Assembly (NCBI RefSeq): GCF_007595705.1
Contig: NZ_NISY01000001.1
Location: forward strand, 1,178,001-1,242,000
Direction: 5' to 3'
DNA length: 64,000 nt
Source of the DNA: Streptomyces sp. SAJ15
GTDB lineage: Bacteria; Actinomycetota; Actinomycetes; Streptomycetales; Streptomycetaceae
The notes under the pieces were generated by a model, which did no database searches, was not told where the DNA came from, and worked only from the letters and a program-made list of their open reading frames with translations. A program made the position numbers and the translations under genes. Of this stretch, positions 17,699-26,155 are shown piece by piece; position 1 is the first letter of the stretch, and every line of letters starts with the position of its first letter.

Positions 17699-18720
17699 TG
17701 GCCTCGCTGCGACTTGACGGGGTGACGGTGCGCTTCGGCGACCGCGCGGTGCTGGACGCGGTGGACCTGGAGGTCGCCGAAGAGGAGACCGTGTGCGTGC
17801 TGGGACCCAGCGGCAGCGGCAAGTCCACCCTGCTGCGCGTGGTGGCCGGCTTGCAGCGCGCCGACGCCGGTCGGGTCTGGCTCGCCGGGCGGGACCAGAG
17901 CGGCGTGGCCACCCATCGGCGCGGCGTGGGCCTGATGTTCCAGGACCACCAGCTCTTCCCGCAGCGCGACGTGGGCGGCAACGTCGCCTTCGGGCTGCGC
18001 ATGCGGCGCGTCGCGCGCGCCGAGCGGGAACGCACGGTCGCCGAACTGCTGGACCTGGTCGGCCTGCCGGGCGCCCAGCGGCGGGCCGTGGCCGCGCTCT
18101 CCGGCGGCGAACAACAGCGGGTGGCGCTCGCGCGGGCGCTCGCCCCGCGGCCGCGGCTGCTCATGCTGGACGAGCCGCTCGGCCAACTCGACCGCTCCCT
18201 GCGCGAGCGGCTCGTCGTCGAACTCCGCCAGCTCTTCGACCGGCTCGGCACCACGGTGCTGGCGGTCACCCACGACCAGGGCGAGGCGTTCGCGCTCGCC
18301 GACCGGGTGGTGGTCATGGAGAGCGGTCGGATCGCCCAGACCGGCACCCCGCTGGAGGTGTGGCGGCGGCCCGCCTCCGAGTTCGTCGCGCGCTTCCTCG
18401 GCTTCGACAACGTGGTCGAGGCCACCGTCCGCGAGGCCGTCGCCGACACCCCCTGGGGGCCGGTCCCCGTGCCCGCCGGCTCGCCGGCCGGCCCGTGCCG
18501 GCTCCTGGTGCGCCCCGCCGGGGTACGGCTGACAGCCGACGACGACGGGCTGCCCTGCGCGGTGGCGGGCCGCACCTTCCGGGGCGACCACGTCGCCCTG
18601 CTCCTGGATCCCGAGGCAGGGCCCCGGCTGGAGGCGTCCTGTGCGCTGCGGGACGCCCCGGAGGCCGGCGCGCGGGTGCGGGTCGCCTTCGAGGCGGAGG
18701 ACGTCGTGGTGTTGAGGTAG
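17698..18720 (+). CDS. thiQ: thiamine ABC transporter, ATP-binding protein
   Basis: A 340-residue ABC ATPase: Walker A GPSGSGKST (residues 36-44), Q-loop MFQDHQLFP, signature LSGGEQQR, Walker B LMLDEPLGQLD and H-loop VTHDQ. The C-terminal ~110 residues form an OB/TOBE-like regulatory domain, making it longer than E. coli ThiQ (~230 aa) and closer to FbpC/PotA-type subunits. It powers thiamine import with the overlapping thiP. The gene ends 17 nt from an oppositely oriented gene. Confidence 0.93.
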   Translation: MASLRLDGVTVRFGDRAVLDAVDLEVAEEETVCVLGPSGSGKSTLLRVVAGLQRADAGRVWLAGRDQSGVATHRRGVGLMFQDHQLFPQRDVGGNVAFGLRMRRVARAERERTVAELLDLVGLPGAQRRAVAALSGGEQQRVALARALAPRPRLLMLDEPLGQLDRSLRERLVVELRQLFDRLGTTVLAVTHDQGEAFALADRVVVMESGRIAQTGTPLEVWRRPASEFVARFLGFDNVVEATVREAVADTPWGPVPVPAGSPAGPCRLLVRPAGVRLTADDDGLPCAVAGRTFRGDHVALLLDPEAGPRLEASCALRDAPEAGARVRVAFEAEDVVVLR

Positions 18721-18737
18721 CCGGGCGGGCTTTTCGT

Positions 18738-20207
18738 TCAGCGGGTGAGCGGCAGGGTCATGAGCTCGGCGATCCCCCAGGTCAACGCCGCCAGGAGGGT
18801 GAGGAGCGCGGCACCGCGAAGGGTCGCGGCGGTGCGCAGGGCGCGGCGGGAGGTGCCCAGCTGTCGAAGGGCCGCGGTGGTGGGTTCGCGTACGGCCTTC
18901 ACGTCGAGCGTCGCGGTGAGCGCGGCGGCGGTGGTGCACATCATGACGAGGGCCGCGCCCAGGCCGGTGAGCGGCCCGGCGGAGCGCAGGGCCGGGCCGT
19001 AGAGCTCGACCACGGTGTACGCACCGGCGGCGACGGCGCACAGCACGCCCAGCGGGCGGCCGATGAGCCCGGCCTCCTCCTGGAGGGCCCGGCCGGCGAG
19101 CAGCCGCAGCGCGCCGGGCCGGCAGGCGGCCAGCAGGCGGCCGCAGACGATGGTCAGACCCGGGCCGGCCAGGATCAGCCCCAGCACGGTCAGCGCCCAG
19201 CCGCCGACGATGCCGGGCGGGCTCCCGGCGACCGGGCCCGGGAAGGGCAGCAGATCGCTGGTGGCGTCGGGGCTCTCGTGCGCCGTGTACGCCTCGAGCG
19301 CCAGGCCCGCCGCGATCAGCGTGGTGCCCCAGGGCAGTCCGGCCAGCGTGGCCGCGGACGGCGGCTCGGGGGCCGGCGGCAGCAGGGCGCCGAGGTCGAG
19401 CGGCGCCGGGGCCGGCCGGGGTGCCTCGGGCGCCGCCCCGTCCCGCGGCGCGCCCTCCCGCGAAGTCCCCTGGTGCGGCGCCTCGTGCGCGGCCGCCTCC
19501 CGCTCCGGCGCGTCGCCCGGGGGAGGAGCCGCCGCCGTGGCCCGCGGCCCGCCGGTCGCCCCGGTCAGCGGCTGTGGCTCCGTCACCTCCCCGTCCCCCA
19601 GGTCGGGCTGAGGGAGCGGCGCCGGCCGGCCGGCCGACAGGAACCGCGCGAACGCCGCCTCGCGGCGTCGGCCGACGGGGCCGCGCGGGGACGTCGACGA
19701 CGGGGGCCGCAGACACACCGCCGTCGCCCCGGCCGCCGTCAACGGGGCCACGGCCACCATGATGAGCACCGCGCCCAGCGGGAGAGGTCCGCCGTCGCCG
19801 AACTCCGCGACCAGCCGGGCCGACGGCCGCCAGCCGCCGAAGTGCCCCCGCACGGCCAGGAACGCCAGCAGCGCCAGCGCGCTGCCCAGGGCGCAGAAGA
19901 GCGCGGTGGAGGCCGCCGCGAGCAGCGTGTGGCGGGCCGGCCCGAAACCGGCGGCGGTCAGCCCTCGGTGCGTGCGGGCGCCGAAGGCGGTGCGCGCCAC
20001 CACGACGGCCAGCTGCGCCGTCGCGGACAGGGGGATGAGACACCACAGCAGCCGCAGCAGCGCGTGGCCGGCCTCCTCGGGGTGCGCGGCCGCGTACGCC
20101 AGCGTGCACAGCAGCAGGAAGCTCGTGCCCGCCGACGCGGCGGTGACCAGCAGCCGGCGGAGCAGGACGAGCGGGTGGGTGCCGCGGGCTAGGCGGAGAC
20201 TGAGCAC
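18738..20207 (-). CDS. ABC transporter permease, FtsX-like multi-helix membrane protein
   Basis: A 489-residue membrane protein with several hydrophobic helices in two groups (LLLCTLAYAAAHPEEAGHALL, AVVVARTAF..., then VLCAVAAGAYTVVELYG) separated by a ~100-residue Pro/Ala/Glu-rich soluble segment. The GTG start at 20207 overlaps the end of the upstream ATPase gene by 19 nt, so the two form one exporter-like or lipoprotein-releasing-type unit. Substrate unknown. The disordered middle may have been expanded by low-complexity growth. Confidence 0.8.
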   Translation of the reverse strand: MLSLRLARGTHPLVLLRRLLVTAASAGTSFLLLCTLAYAAAHPEEAGHALLRLLWCLIPLSATAQLAVVVARTAFGARTHRGLTAAGFGPARHTLLAAASTALFCALGSALALLAFLAVRGHFGGWRPSARLVAEFGDGGPLPLGAVLIMVAVAPLTAAGATAVCLRPPSSTSPRGPVGRRREAAFARFLSAGRPAPLPQPDLGDGEVTEPQPLTGATGGPRATAAAPPPGDAPEREAAAHEAPHQGTSREGAPRDGAAPEAPRPAPAPLDLGALLPPAPEPPSAATLAGLPWGTTLIAAGLALEAYTAHESPDATSDLLPFPGPVAGSPPGIVGGWALTVLGLILAGPGLTIVCGRLLAACRPGALRLLAGRALQEEAGLIGRPLGVLCAVAAGAYTVVELYGPALRSAGPLTGLGAALVMMCTTAAALTATLDVKAVREPTTAALRQLGTSRRALRTAATLRGAALLTLLAALTWGIAELMTLPLTR

Positions 20208-20917
20208 GCGCCTCGGCCCTCCGCGTCGGGGGCCGGGATCGCCCCGACCCGGCGGCCGTCCACCAGGGTGACGGCGCTGTCGGCGAACTCGGCGGCCTCC
20301 TCGTCGTGGGTCGCGAGCAGCACGGTGATGCCGTGCGAGCGGGCCGCGGCGGTGAGCGTCCGCAGCACCTGTCCGCGGTCCGCGCGGTGCAGCGGGGCGG
20401 TGGGCTCGTCGGCGAACAGCACCGCGGGGGCACCGGCCAGCGCGCGGGCGACGGCGACACGCTGCCGCTGCGACTGGGGCAGCGCGGCCGGCCGGGCGCG
20501 CCACAGGTCGCCGATGTCCAGCCGGTCCAGCCACTCCCGCGCGGTGTGCTTCGCGACGCGGCGGCCCGCGCGGCGCAGCATCAGCGGCAGCGCGACGTTC
20601 TCCCAGACCGTCAGTTCGGGCACCAGGGCCGGCTCGCTGCCGATCCAGGCGAAGCGCTCGCGCCGCAGCCGCTCCCGGCGCGCCGCGGAGAGGGTGTGCA
20701 CGGGGCGGCTGTTGAACCACACCTCGCCGTGGTCGGGGGCGAGTTGGCCGGACAGGCACTTGAGGAGGGTGGTCTTCCCGGCTCCGCGCGGGCCGTGCAC
20801 CGTGAGGATCTCTCCCTCGCGCGCGCCGAGGGAGACACCGACGAGGGCGGGTGACCCGCGGTACGCGTACGTGAGGGTGCGTGCCCAGAGCACGTCGTTG
20901 TCCGGCGGGGCCACCAT
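20189..20917 (-). CDS. ABC transporter ATP-binding protein, LolD/MacB-like
   Basis: A 242-residue ABC ATPase with Walker A GPRGAGKTT, Walker B VLFADEPTAPL and H-loop LATHDEEAAEFAD. The signature that should read LSGGQ is LPQSQRQR, a strong departure at a residue set that contacts ATP across the dimer. I took the ATG at 20917 (MVAPPDNDVLWARTLTY) because it fits the family start; the frame is open further upstream. It overlaps the permease gene. The 303-nt gap upstream (20918-21220) holds three hairpins and no gene. Confidence 0.88.
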   Translation of the reverse strand: MVAPPDNDVLWARTLTYAYRGSPALVGVSLGAREGEILTVHGPRGAGKTTLLKCLSGQLAPDHGEVWFNSRPVHTLSAARRERLRRERFAWIGSEPALVPELTVWENVALPLMLRRAGRRVAKHTAREWLDRLDIGDLWRARPAALPQSQRQRVAVARALAGAPAVLFADEPTAPLHRADRGQVLRTLTAAARSHGITVLLATHDEEAAEFADSAVTLVDGRRVGAIPAPDAEGRGACSVSA

Positions 20918-20949
20918 GCAGAGCACCTCGGTTCGACTGATGTTTGTCT

Positions 20950-20969
20950 GTTCCCCCGCTTGGGGGAAC
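20950..20969. promoter_or_regulatory. perfect hairpin or operator upstream of the ABC pair
   Basis: GTTCCCCCGCTTGGGGGAAC is an 8-bp perfect inverted repeat with a GCTT centre, 32 nt upstream of the ATP-binding gene's start. TTGTC and GACAA flank it symmetrically but offset by two bases. The position suits an operator or a 5'-UTR stem. Confidence 0.5.
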
Positions 20970-21106
20970 GACGACAAGGGCCGATGAGTCACTGGCACGG
21001 TAAGGACTCCGACCCCGTGCCGGCGCCCAGGCTCGGCGCGGGCGGCCCCGGGGTTCCTCCGATCAGCCGTCGGCGGGCCCCGCCGGGGGGGGGCGACGGC
21101 AGACGC

Positions 21107-21142
21107 GTAGGGGGCGAGCACCCATGGGTGCTCGCCCCCTAC
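21107..21142 (-). terminator. perfect 36-bp palindrome, terminator of the aminotransferase gene
   Basis: Positions 21107-21124 and 21125-21142 are exact reverse complements (18 bp each, no spacer). It lies 79 nt beyond the stop of the minus-strand aminotransferase gene. The arms begin GTAGGGGGCGAG and no T run follows. With the second hairpin at 21164-21197 it makes a tandem terminator. Confidence 0.75.
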
Positions 21143-21163
21143 CCCCGCTCCCCGCGCTCGCCC

Positions 21164-21197
21164 CGGTGCCGGTCCCGTGCCCGTGGGACCGGCACCG
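21164..21197 (-). terminator. first of two tandem terminator hairpins after the aminotransferase gene
   Basis: A perfect 13-bp stem (21164-21176 with 21185-21197), loop GTGCCCGT. It begins 24 nt after the aminotransferase stop codon in the direction of transcription and contains no T tract. Confidence 0.75.
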
Positions 21198-21220
21198 CGG
21201 CGCGTCGACGGGACCGTCCG

Positions 21221-22582
21221 TCAGAGCTTCGTCCACGCCTCCGTCAGCACGCCGCGCAGCACCTGCTCGATCTCGTCGAACTGCCGCTGGTCGGCGATCA
21301 GCGGCGGGGCGAGCTGGACGACCGGGTCGCCGCGGTCGTCGGCGCGGCAGTACAGGCCGTTCTCGAAGAGGGCCTTGGAGAGGAAGCCGTACAGGACGCG
21401 CTCGGTCTCCTCCGCGTCGAAGGACTCCTTGGTGGCCTTGTCCTTCACCAGCTCGATGCCGTAGAAGTAGCCGTTTCCGCGGACGTCGCCGACGATCGGC
21501 AGGTCGTGGAGGCGCTGGAGGGTGGAGAGGAAGGCGCTCTCGTTGTCCAGCACGTGCTGGTTGAGGCCCTCGCGCTCGAAGATGTCGAGGTTGGCCAGGC
21601 CCACCGCGGCGGAGACCGGGTGGCCGCCGAAGGTGTAGCCGTGCAGGAAGGTGTTGTCGCCGGAGTAGAACGGCTCCGCGATCCGGTCGGAGACGATGCA
21701 GGCGCCGATGGGGGAGTAGCCCGAGGTCATGCCCTTGGCGCAGGTGATCATGTCCGGGACGTAGCCGAACTTGTCACAGGCGAAGATCGTGCCCAGTCGG
21801 CCGAAGGCGCAGATGACCTCGTCGGAGACGAGCAGCACGTCGTACTTGTCGCAGATCTCGCGGACCCGCTGGAAGTAGCCGGGCGGCGGCGGGAAGCAGC
21901 CGCCGGCGTTCTGCACCGGCTCCAGGAAGACGGCCGCGACGGTGTCCGGGCCCTCGAAGAGGATCTCCTGCTCGATCTGGTCGGCGGCCCAGCGGCCGAA
22001 GGCCGCGGGGTCGTCCCCGAAGATCGGCGCGCGGTAGATGTTGGTGTTGGGGACCTTGTGCGCGCCGGGGACCAGCGGCTCGAAGGGGGCCTTCAGCCCG
22101 GGCAGGCCGGTGATGGAGAGCGCGCCCTGGGGGGTGCCGTGGTAGGCGACCGCGCGGGAGATGACCTTGTACTTGGTCGGCTTGCCCTGGAGCTTGAAGT
22201 ACTGCTTGGCCAACTTCCAGGCGGTCTCCACGGCCTCGCCGCCGCCGGTGGTGAAGAAGACCTTGTTGAGGTCGCCGGGGGCGTAGTCGGCCAGCCGTTC
22301 GGCGAGCTCCACCGCCTTGGGGTGGGCATAGCTCCACACCGGGAAGAAGGCGAGGTCCTGGGCCTGCTTGTAGGCGGTCTCGGCGAGCTCGACCCGTCCG
22401 TGACCGGCGTTGACCACGAACAGCCCGGCGAGGCCGTCGATGTACCGCTTGCCCTTGTCGTCGTAGATGTAGCAGCCCTCGCCGCGCACGATGGTGGGCA
22501 CGGGGGCGTTCTCGTACGACGACATGCGGGTGAAGTGCATCCACAGGTGGTCGTAGGCCGTCTTGGACAGGTCGGCGCTCAT
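21221..22582 (-). CDS. class III aminotransferase, probable putrescine/polyamine transaminase
   Basis: A 453-residue PLP enzyme of the omega-aminotransferase type: GCYIYDDKGKRYIDGLAGL, TTGGGEAVETAWKLAKQY, EPVQNAGGCFPPP, LLVSDEVICAFGR (cofactor Asp), ITCAKGMTSGYSPIGA (PLP Lys) and YTFGGHPVSAAVGLAN. This subgroup includes SpuC-like putrescine:pyruvate aminotransferases, which convert putrescine to 4-aminobutyraldehyde. The neighbouring aminobutyraldehyde dehydrogenase and PotD proteins support that role, but the substrate is inferred. It is 2 nt downstream of the Lrp gene, in one operon. Confidence 0.88.
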   Translation of the reverse strand: MSADLSKTAYDHLWMHFTRMSSYENAPVPTIVRGEGCYIYDDKGKRYIDGLAGLFVVNAGHGRVELAETAYKQAQDLAFFPVWSYAHPKAVELAERLADYAPGDLNKVFFTTGGGEAVETAWKLAKQYFKLQGKPTKYKVISRAVAYHGTPQGALSITGLPGLKAPFEPLVPGAHKVPNTNIYRAPIFGDDPAAFGRWAADQIEQEILFEGPDTVAAVFLEPVQNAGGCFPPPPGYFQRVREICDKYDVLLVSDEVICAFGRLGTIFACDKFGYVPDMITCAKGMTSGYSPIGACIVSDRIAEPFYSGDNTFLHGYTFGGHPVSAAVGLANLDIFEREGLNQHVLDNESAFLSTLQRLHDLPIVGDVRGNGYFYGIELVKDKATKESFDAEETERVLYGFLSKALFENGLYCRADDRGDPVVQLAPPLIADQRQFDEIEQVLRGVLTEAWTKL

Positions 22583-22584
22583 GG

Positions 22585-23073
22585 CTATCGCGTTCCCCAG
22601 GTGTAGGTCTGCTTCCGGAGCTTGAGGTAGACGAAGCTCTCGGTGGAGCGCACGCCGGGCAGCGTGCGGATCCGCTTGTTGATGGTCTCGAGGAGGTGGT
22701 CGTCGTCCTCGCAGACGATCTCGATGAGGAGATCGAAGGAGCCCGCGGTCACCACCACGTACTCGACCTCGTCCATGGCGGTCAGCGCGTCCGCCACCGG
22801 ATCGAGGTCGCCCTCGACGTTGATGCCGACCATCGCCTGCCGCCGGAACCCCACGGTGAGGGGGTCGGTGACCGCGACGATCTGCATCGCGCCCTGGTCG
22901 AGCAGCTTCTGCACGCGCTGCCGTACGGCCGCCTCGGACAGGCCCACGGCCTTGCCGATGGCGGCGTAGGACCGTCGGCCGTCCTCCTGGAGCTGCTCGA
23001 TGATCGCCAGGGAGACGGAGTCGATCGACGGCGTGCCGTTCTTGTCAGGTGTGGCCACGTCCTCACTGTGCAC
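22585..23073 (-). CDS. Lrp/AsnC family transcriptional regulator
   Basis: A 162-residue regulator: an N-terminal helix-turn-helix (IIEQLQEDGRRSYAAIGKAVGLSEAAVRQRVQKL, residues ~24-57, read in parts) and a RAM/AsnC ligand-binding domain (VGINVEGDLDPVADALTAM, VVTAGSFDLLIEIVCEDDDHL). It is cotranscribed with the aminotransferase and divergent from an aldehyde dehydrogenase gene, so it likely controls both, sensing an amino acid or polyamine-derived effector. An upstream GTG or ATG would add little. Confidence 0.93.
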   Translation of the reverse strand: MHSEDVATPDKNGTPSIDSVSLAIIEQLQEDGRRSYAAIGKAVGLSEAAVRQRVQKLLDQGAMQIVAVTDPLTVGFRRQAMVGINVEGDLDPVADALTAMDEVEYVVVTAGSFDLLIEIVCEDDDHLLETINKRIRTLPGVRSTESFVYLKLRKQTYTWGTR

Positions 23074-23237
23074 GAGAAGTCAGCAGTCTCGCAACCCCTG
23101 GACATATGAAATTCGTTGTCCCACGGACCAGATTTCACGGATTCCGTAGTTGTGGCCCGGCGGGTATGTTGAATGCGTCGCCTGGCCGACTAGTGTGGGT
23201 GTCTCACCCATCGGACATCTGACTTGGAGGGGTGGCA
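23074..23237. promoter_or_regulatory. divergent promoter region between lrp and the aldehyde dehydrogenase gene
   Basis: A 164-nt gap with unusually A/T-rich words for this genome, including an inverted repeat TGAAAT...ATTTCA with a 19-nt spacer around 23106-23136. Lrp-type regulators bind A/T-rich dyads of loose consensus, so this is the natural operator site. The exact promoters were not resolved. Confidence 0.5.
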
Positions 23238-24692
23238 GTGACCACCGAGCTGCGTCGTCTGCGCAACTACATCGACGGAGAATTCCGGGACGCCGCGGAC
23301 GGGCGGACCACGGAGGTGGTCAACCCGGCCACGGGCGAGGCGTACGCCACCGCACCGCTGTCCGGCGCGGCCGACGTCGACGCCGCCATGGCCGCCGCCG
23401 CGGCCGCCTTCCCCGCCTGGCGCGACCTGGTACCGGGCGAGCGCCAGAAGGTGCTGCTCAAGATCGCCGACGCCTTCGAGGCGCGGGCCGAGGAGCTCAT
23501 CGCGGCCGAGTCCGAGAACACCGGCAAGCCGCTGGGCCTCACGCGGAGCGAGGAGCTCCCGCCCATGGTCGACCAGATCCGGTTCTTCGCGGGCGCGGCC
23601 CGGATGCTGGAGGGCCGCTCGGCCGGCGAGTACATGAACGGGATGACCTCCATCATCCGCCGCGAGCCGGTCGGCGTCTGCGCGCAGGTCGCCCCCTGGA
23701 ACTACCCGATGATGATGGCCGTGTGGAAGTTCGCCCCGGCGCTCGCCGCGGGCAACACCGTCGTCATCAAGCCGTCCGACACCACCCCGGCCTCCACCGT
23801 GCTCATCGCCGAGATCATCGGCGGGGTGCTCGCGGAGCTCGGCCACCCGCAGGGCGTCTTCAACGTCATCTGCGGCGACCGCGAGACCGGCCGGCTCATG
23901 GTCGAGCACTCGGTGCCCGCCATGGCCTCCATCACCGGTTCGGTGCGGGCCGGCATGCAGGTCGCCGAGAGCGCGGCCAAGGACGTCAAGCGGGTCCACC
24001 TCGAGCTCGGCGGCAAGGCCCCGGTCGTGGTCTTCGAGGACGCCGACATCGCCAAGGCGGTCGAGGACATCTCCGTGGCCGGCTTCTTCAACGCCGGCCA
24101 GGACTGCACCGCGGCCACCCGCGTGCTGGTCCACGAGTCCATCCACGACGAGTTCGTGGCGGCGCTGGGCAAGGCCGCGGCCGAGACCCGGACCGGCGCC
24201 CCGGACGACGAGGACGTGCTCTACGGCCCGCTGAACAACGCCAACCAGCTGGCACAGGTCAGCGGCTTCATCGACCGGCTGCCGGCGCACGCCAAGGTCG
24301 AGGCGGGCGGCCACCGCGTCGGCGACAAGGGCTACTTCTACGCCCCCACCGTCGTCTCGGGCCTCAAGCAGGACGACGAGATCGTCCAGCAGGAGGTCTT
24401 CGGCCCGGTGATCACCGTCCAGTCCTTCAGCGACGAGGACCAGGCCGTCTCCTACGCCAACGGCGTCGAGTACGCGCTGGCCTCCTCGGTGTGGACCAAG
24501 GACCACGCCCGCGCGATGCGCATGTCCAAGGCGCTCGACTTCGGCTGCGTGTGGATCAACACCCACATCCCGCTGGTCGCCGAGATGCCGCACGGCGGCT
24601 TCAAGAAGTCCGGCTACGGCAAGGACCTGTCGGCGTACGGCTTCGAGGACTACACGCGCATCAAGCACGTGATGACCTCGCTCGACGGCTGA
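23238..24692 (+). CDS. gamma-aminobutyraldehyde dehydrogenase
   Basis: A 484-residue aldehyde dehydrogenase: cofactor-binding PWNYPMMMAVWKFAPALAAGN, catalytic Glu region LELGGKAP, catalytic Cys in FFNAGQDCTAATR, and EVFGPVITV. The subfamily oxidises 4-aminobutyraldehyde to GABA with NAD. Of two tandem GTGs, I chose 23238 because GGAGG at 23226-23230 then has 7-nt spacing; 23232 would leave one base. It is divergent from lrp-aminotransferase, whose product would supply its substrate, and precedes a PotD-like gene by 128 nt. A paralogue lies at 33170. Confidence 0.92.
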   Translation: MTTELRRLRNYIDGEFRDAADGRTTEVVNPATGEAYATAPLSGAADVDAAMAAAAAAFPAWRDLVPGERQKVLLKIADAFEARAEELIAAESENTGKPLGLTRSEELPPMVDQIRFFAGAARMLEGRSAGEYMNGMTSIIRREPVGVCAQVAPWNYPMMMAVWKFAPALAAGNTVVIKPSDTTPASTVLIAEIIGGVLAELGHPQGVFNVICGDRETGRLMVEHSVPAMASITGSVRAGMQVAESAAKDVKRVHLELGGKAPVVVFEDADIAKAVEDISVAGFFNAGQDCTAATRVLVHESIHDEFVAALGKAAAETRTGAPDDEDVLYGPLNNANQLAQVSGFIDRLPAHAKVEAGGHRVGDKGYFYAPTVVSGLKQDDEIVQQEVFGPVITVQSFSDEDQAVSYANGVEYALASSVWTKDHARAMRMSKALDFGCVWINTHIPLVAEMPHGGFKKSGYGKDLSAYGFEDYTRIKHVMTSLDG

Positions 24693-24820
24693 CGAGACGA
24701 CACGCCGACCGACGGCCGGTCCCGACCGGCCGTCGCCTGACGGTGTGGAGCGGGCGGAGGGGGCCGGGCCGACGATCCGTCGGTTGCCTCCTCCGCCCCT
24801 CGCGTATCAAGGTGTTCCGC

Positions 24821-26095
24821 ATGCCAGCGCTTAACCGCCCCACGCCCTCCCGCCGCGGGCTCTTCGGCCGTGGGGCCCCCGACCTCGCGGCTCCGGGCCT
24901 GCGAGCCCCCGGCCGTGGGCTCTCCCGTCGCGGGTTCCTCCGCTCCTCCGGCGCGGCGGGGCTCACCGCCGCCCTCGCCGCCGCGACCGCCGGGTGCGGG
25001 GTGCCCGCCGCCTACGTGGAGCCGGGCGACCGCGCCGCCCGCGACCGGTCCGCCCAGGAGAAGCGGCTGACCTTCGCCAACTGGCCGCTCTACATCGACG
25101 TCGACGACGCGGACGAGCGCAAGCGGCCCACGCTGGACGCCTTCGAGGAGCGCACCGGGATATCCGTCGACTACGTCGAGGAGATCAACGACAACGACGA
25201 GTTCTTCGGGAAGATCAGCCCGGCGCTGATGAACCACCAGGACACCGGCCGGGACATCGTCGTCATCAGCGACTGGATGTGTGCCCGGTACGTCCGCCTC
25301 GGCTGGGTCCAGGAGATGGACCGGCCCCACCAGCCCAACGTCGAGAAGTACCTGGACCCGCTGCTGCGCAAGCCGGCCTTCGACCCCGGCCGTCGGCAGA
25401 GCGTGCCCTGGCAGTCCGGGATCACCGGCATCGCCTACGACCGCAGGCGGCTCGGGCGCGAGATCCGGAGCACCGCCGACCTGTGGCACTCCGACCTCCG
25501 CGGCCGGGTCACCCTGCTGTCCGGGCTCGACGAGGCGTTCACCCTGCTCATGCAGGGCGACGGGGTGGACGTCACCCGCTGGACGGCCGACGACTTCCAC
25601 CGGATGACCGACCAGCTGCGCCGCCTGGTGGACCGCGGCCACATCCGCCGGTTCACCGGCAACGACTATCTGAAGGACCTGTCCAGCGGCGACGTGCTCG
25701 CCTGCCAGGCGTACTCCGGCGACATCATCCAGCTCCAGGCCGACAACCCGGACATCGAGTTCGTGGTGCCCGAGGAGGGCGCCGAGTTGTGGGCGGAGAG
25801 CATGATGATCCCCAACCGGGCGCGCCACAAGCGCAACGCCGAGCGGCTCATCGACTACTACTACGAGCCGGAGGTCGCCGCCGAGCTCGCGGCCTGGGTC
25901 AACTACGTCTGCCCGGTGCCGGCCGCGCGCGACATCCTCGCCTCCGCCAAGGACGCGGAGACCGCCGAGCTCGCCGAGAACCCGCTGATCTTCCCCGACG
26001 ACGCGATGCGCGGGCGGCTGGCGGTGGCCCGCGACATCACGTCGGCGGAGCGCGGGGACTTCGCGCGGGAGTGGAACTCGATCGTGGGGCTGTAG
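24821..26095 (+). CDS. polyamine ABC transporter substrate-binding lipoprotein (orphan PotD paralogue)
   Basis: A 424-residue binding protein with a twin-arginine-like motif SRRGFLR at about residues 35-41 and a lipobox TAGC (Cys59), so it is probably Tat-exported and lipid-anchored. The body matches PotD/PotF: LTFANWPLYIDV, EERTGISVDYVEEINDNDEF, GRDIVVISDWMCARYVRLGW and RRFTGNDYLKDLSSGD. No permease or ATPase gene follows. It most likely feeds the PotABC transporter at 36191-39104. It is about as long as the second PotD at 34911 and shares most of its motifs. Confidence 0.9.
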   Translation: MPALNRPTPSRRGLFGRGAPDLAAPGLRAPGRGLSRRGFLRSSGAAGLTAALAAATAGCGVPAAYVEPGDRAARDRSAQEKRLTFANWPLYIDVDDADERKRPTLDAFEERTGISVDYVEEINDNDEFFGKISPALMNHQDTGRDIVVISDWMCARYVRLGWVQEMDRPHQPNVEKYLDPLLRKPAFDPGRRQSVPWQSGITGIAYDRRRLGREIRSTADLWHSDLRGRVTLLSGLDEAFTLLMQGDGVDVTRWTADDFHRMTDQLRRLVDRGHIRRFTGNDYLKDLSSGDVLACQAYSGDIIQLQADNPDIEFVVPEEGAELWAESMMIPNRARHKRNAERLIDYYYEPEVAAELAAWVNYVCPVPAARDILASAKDAETAELAENPLIFPDDAMRGRLAVARDITSAERGDFAREWNSIVGL

Positions 26096-26155
26096 CCCTA
26101 CGCGGCGGCGCACGGCCGAGAACCCGGACCCCGGCCCTGTGCCCGGCGCCTGCCT

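Noticed and set aside
17596..20460. 954-residue minus-strand frame across thiQ and the permease
   Set aside because: Shadow frame of the real genes, with no conserved motif; the true permease uses a different frame.
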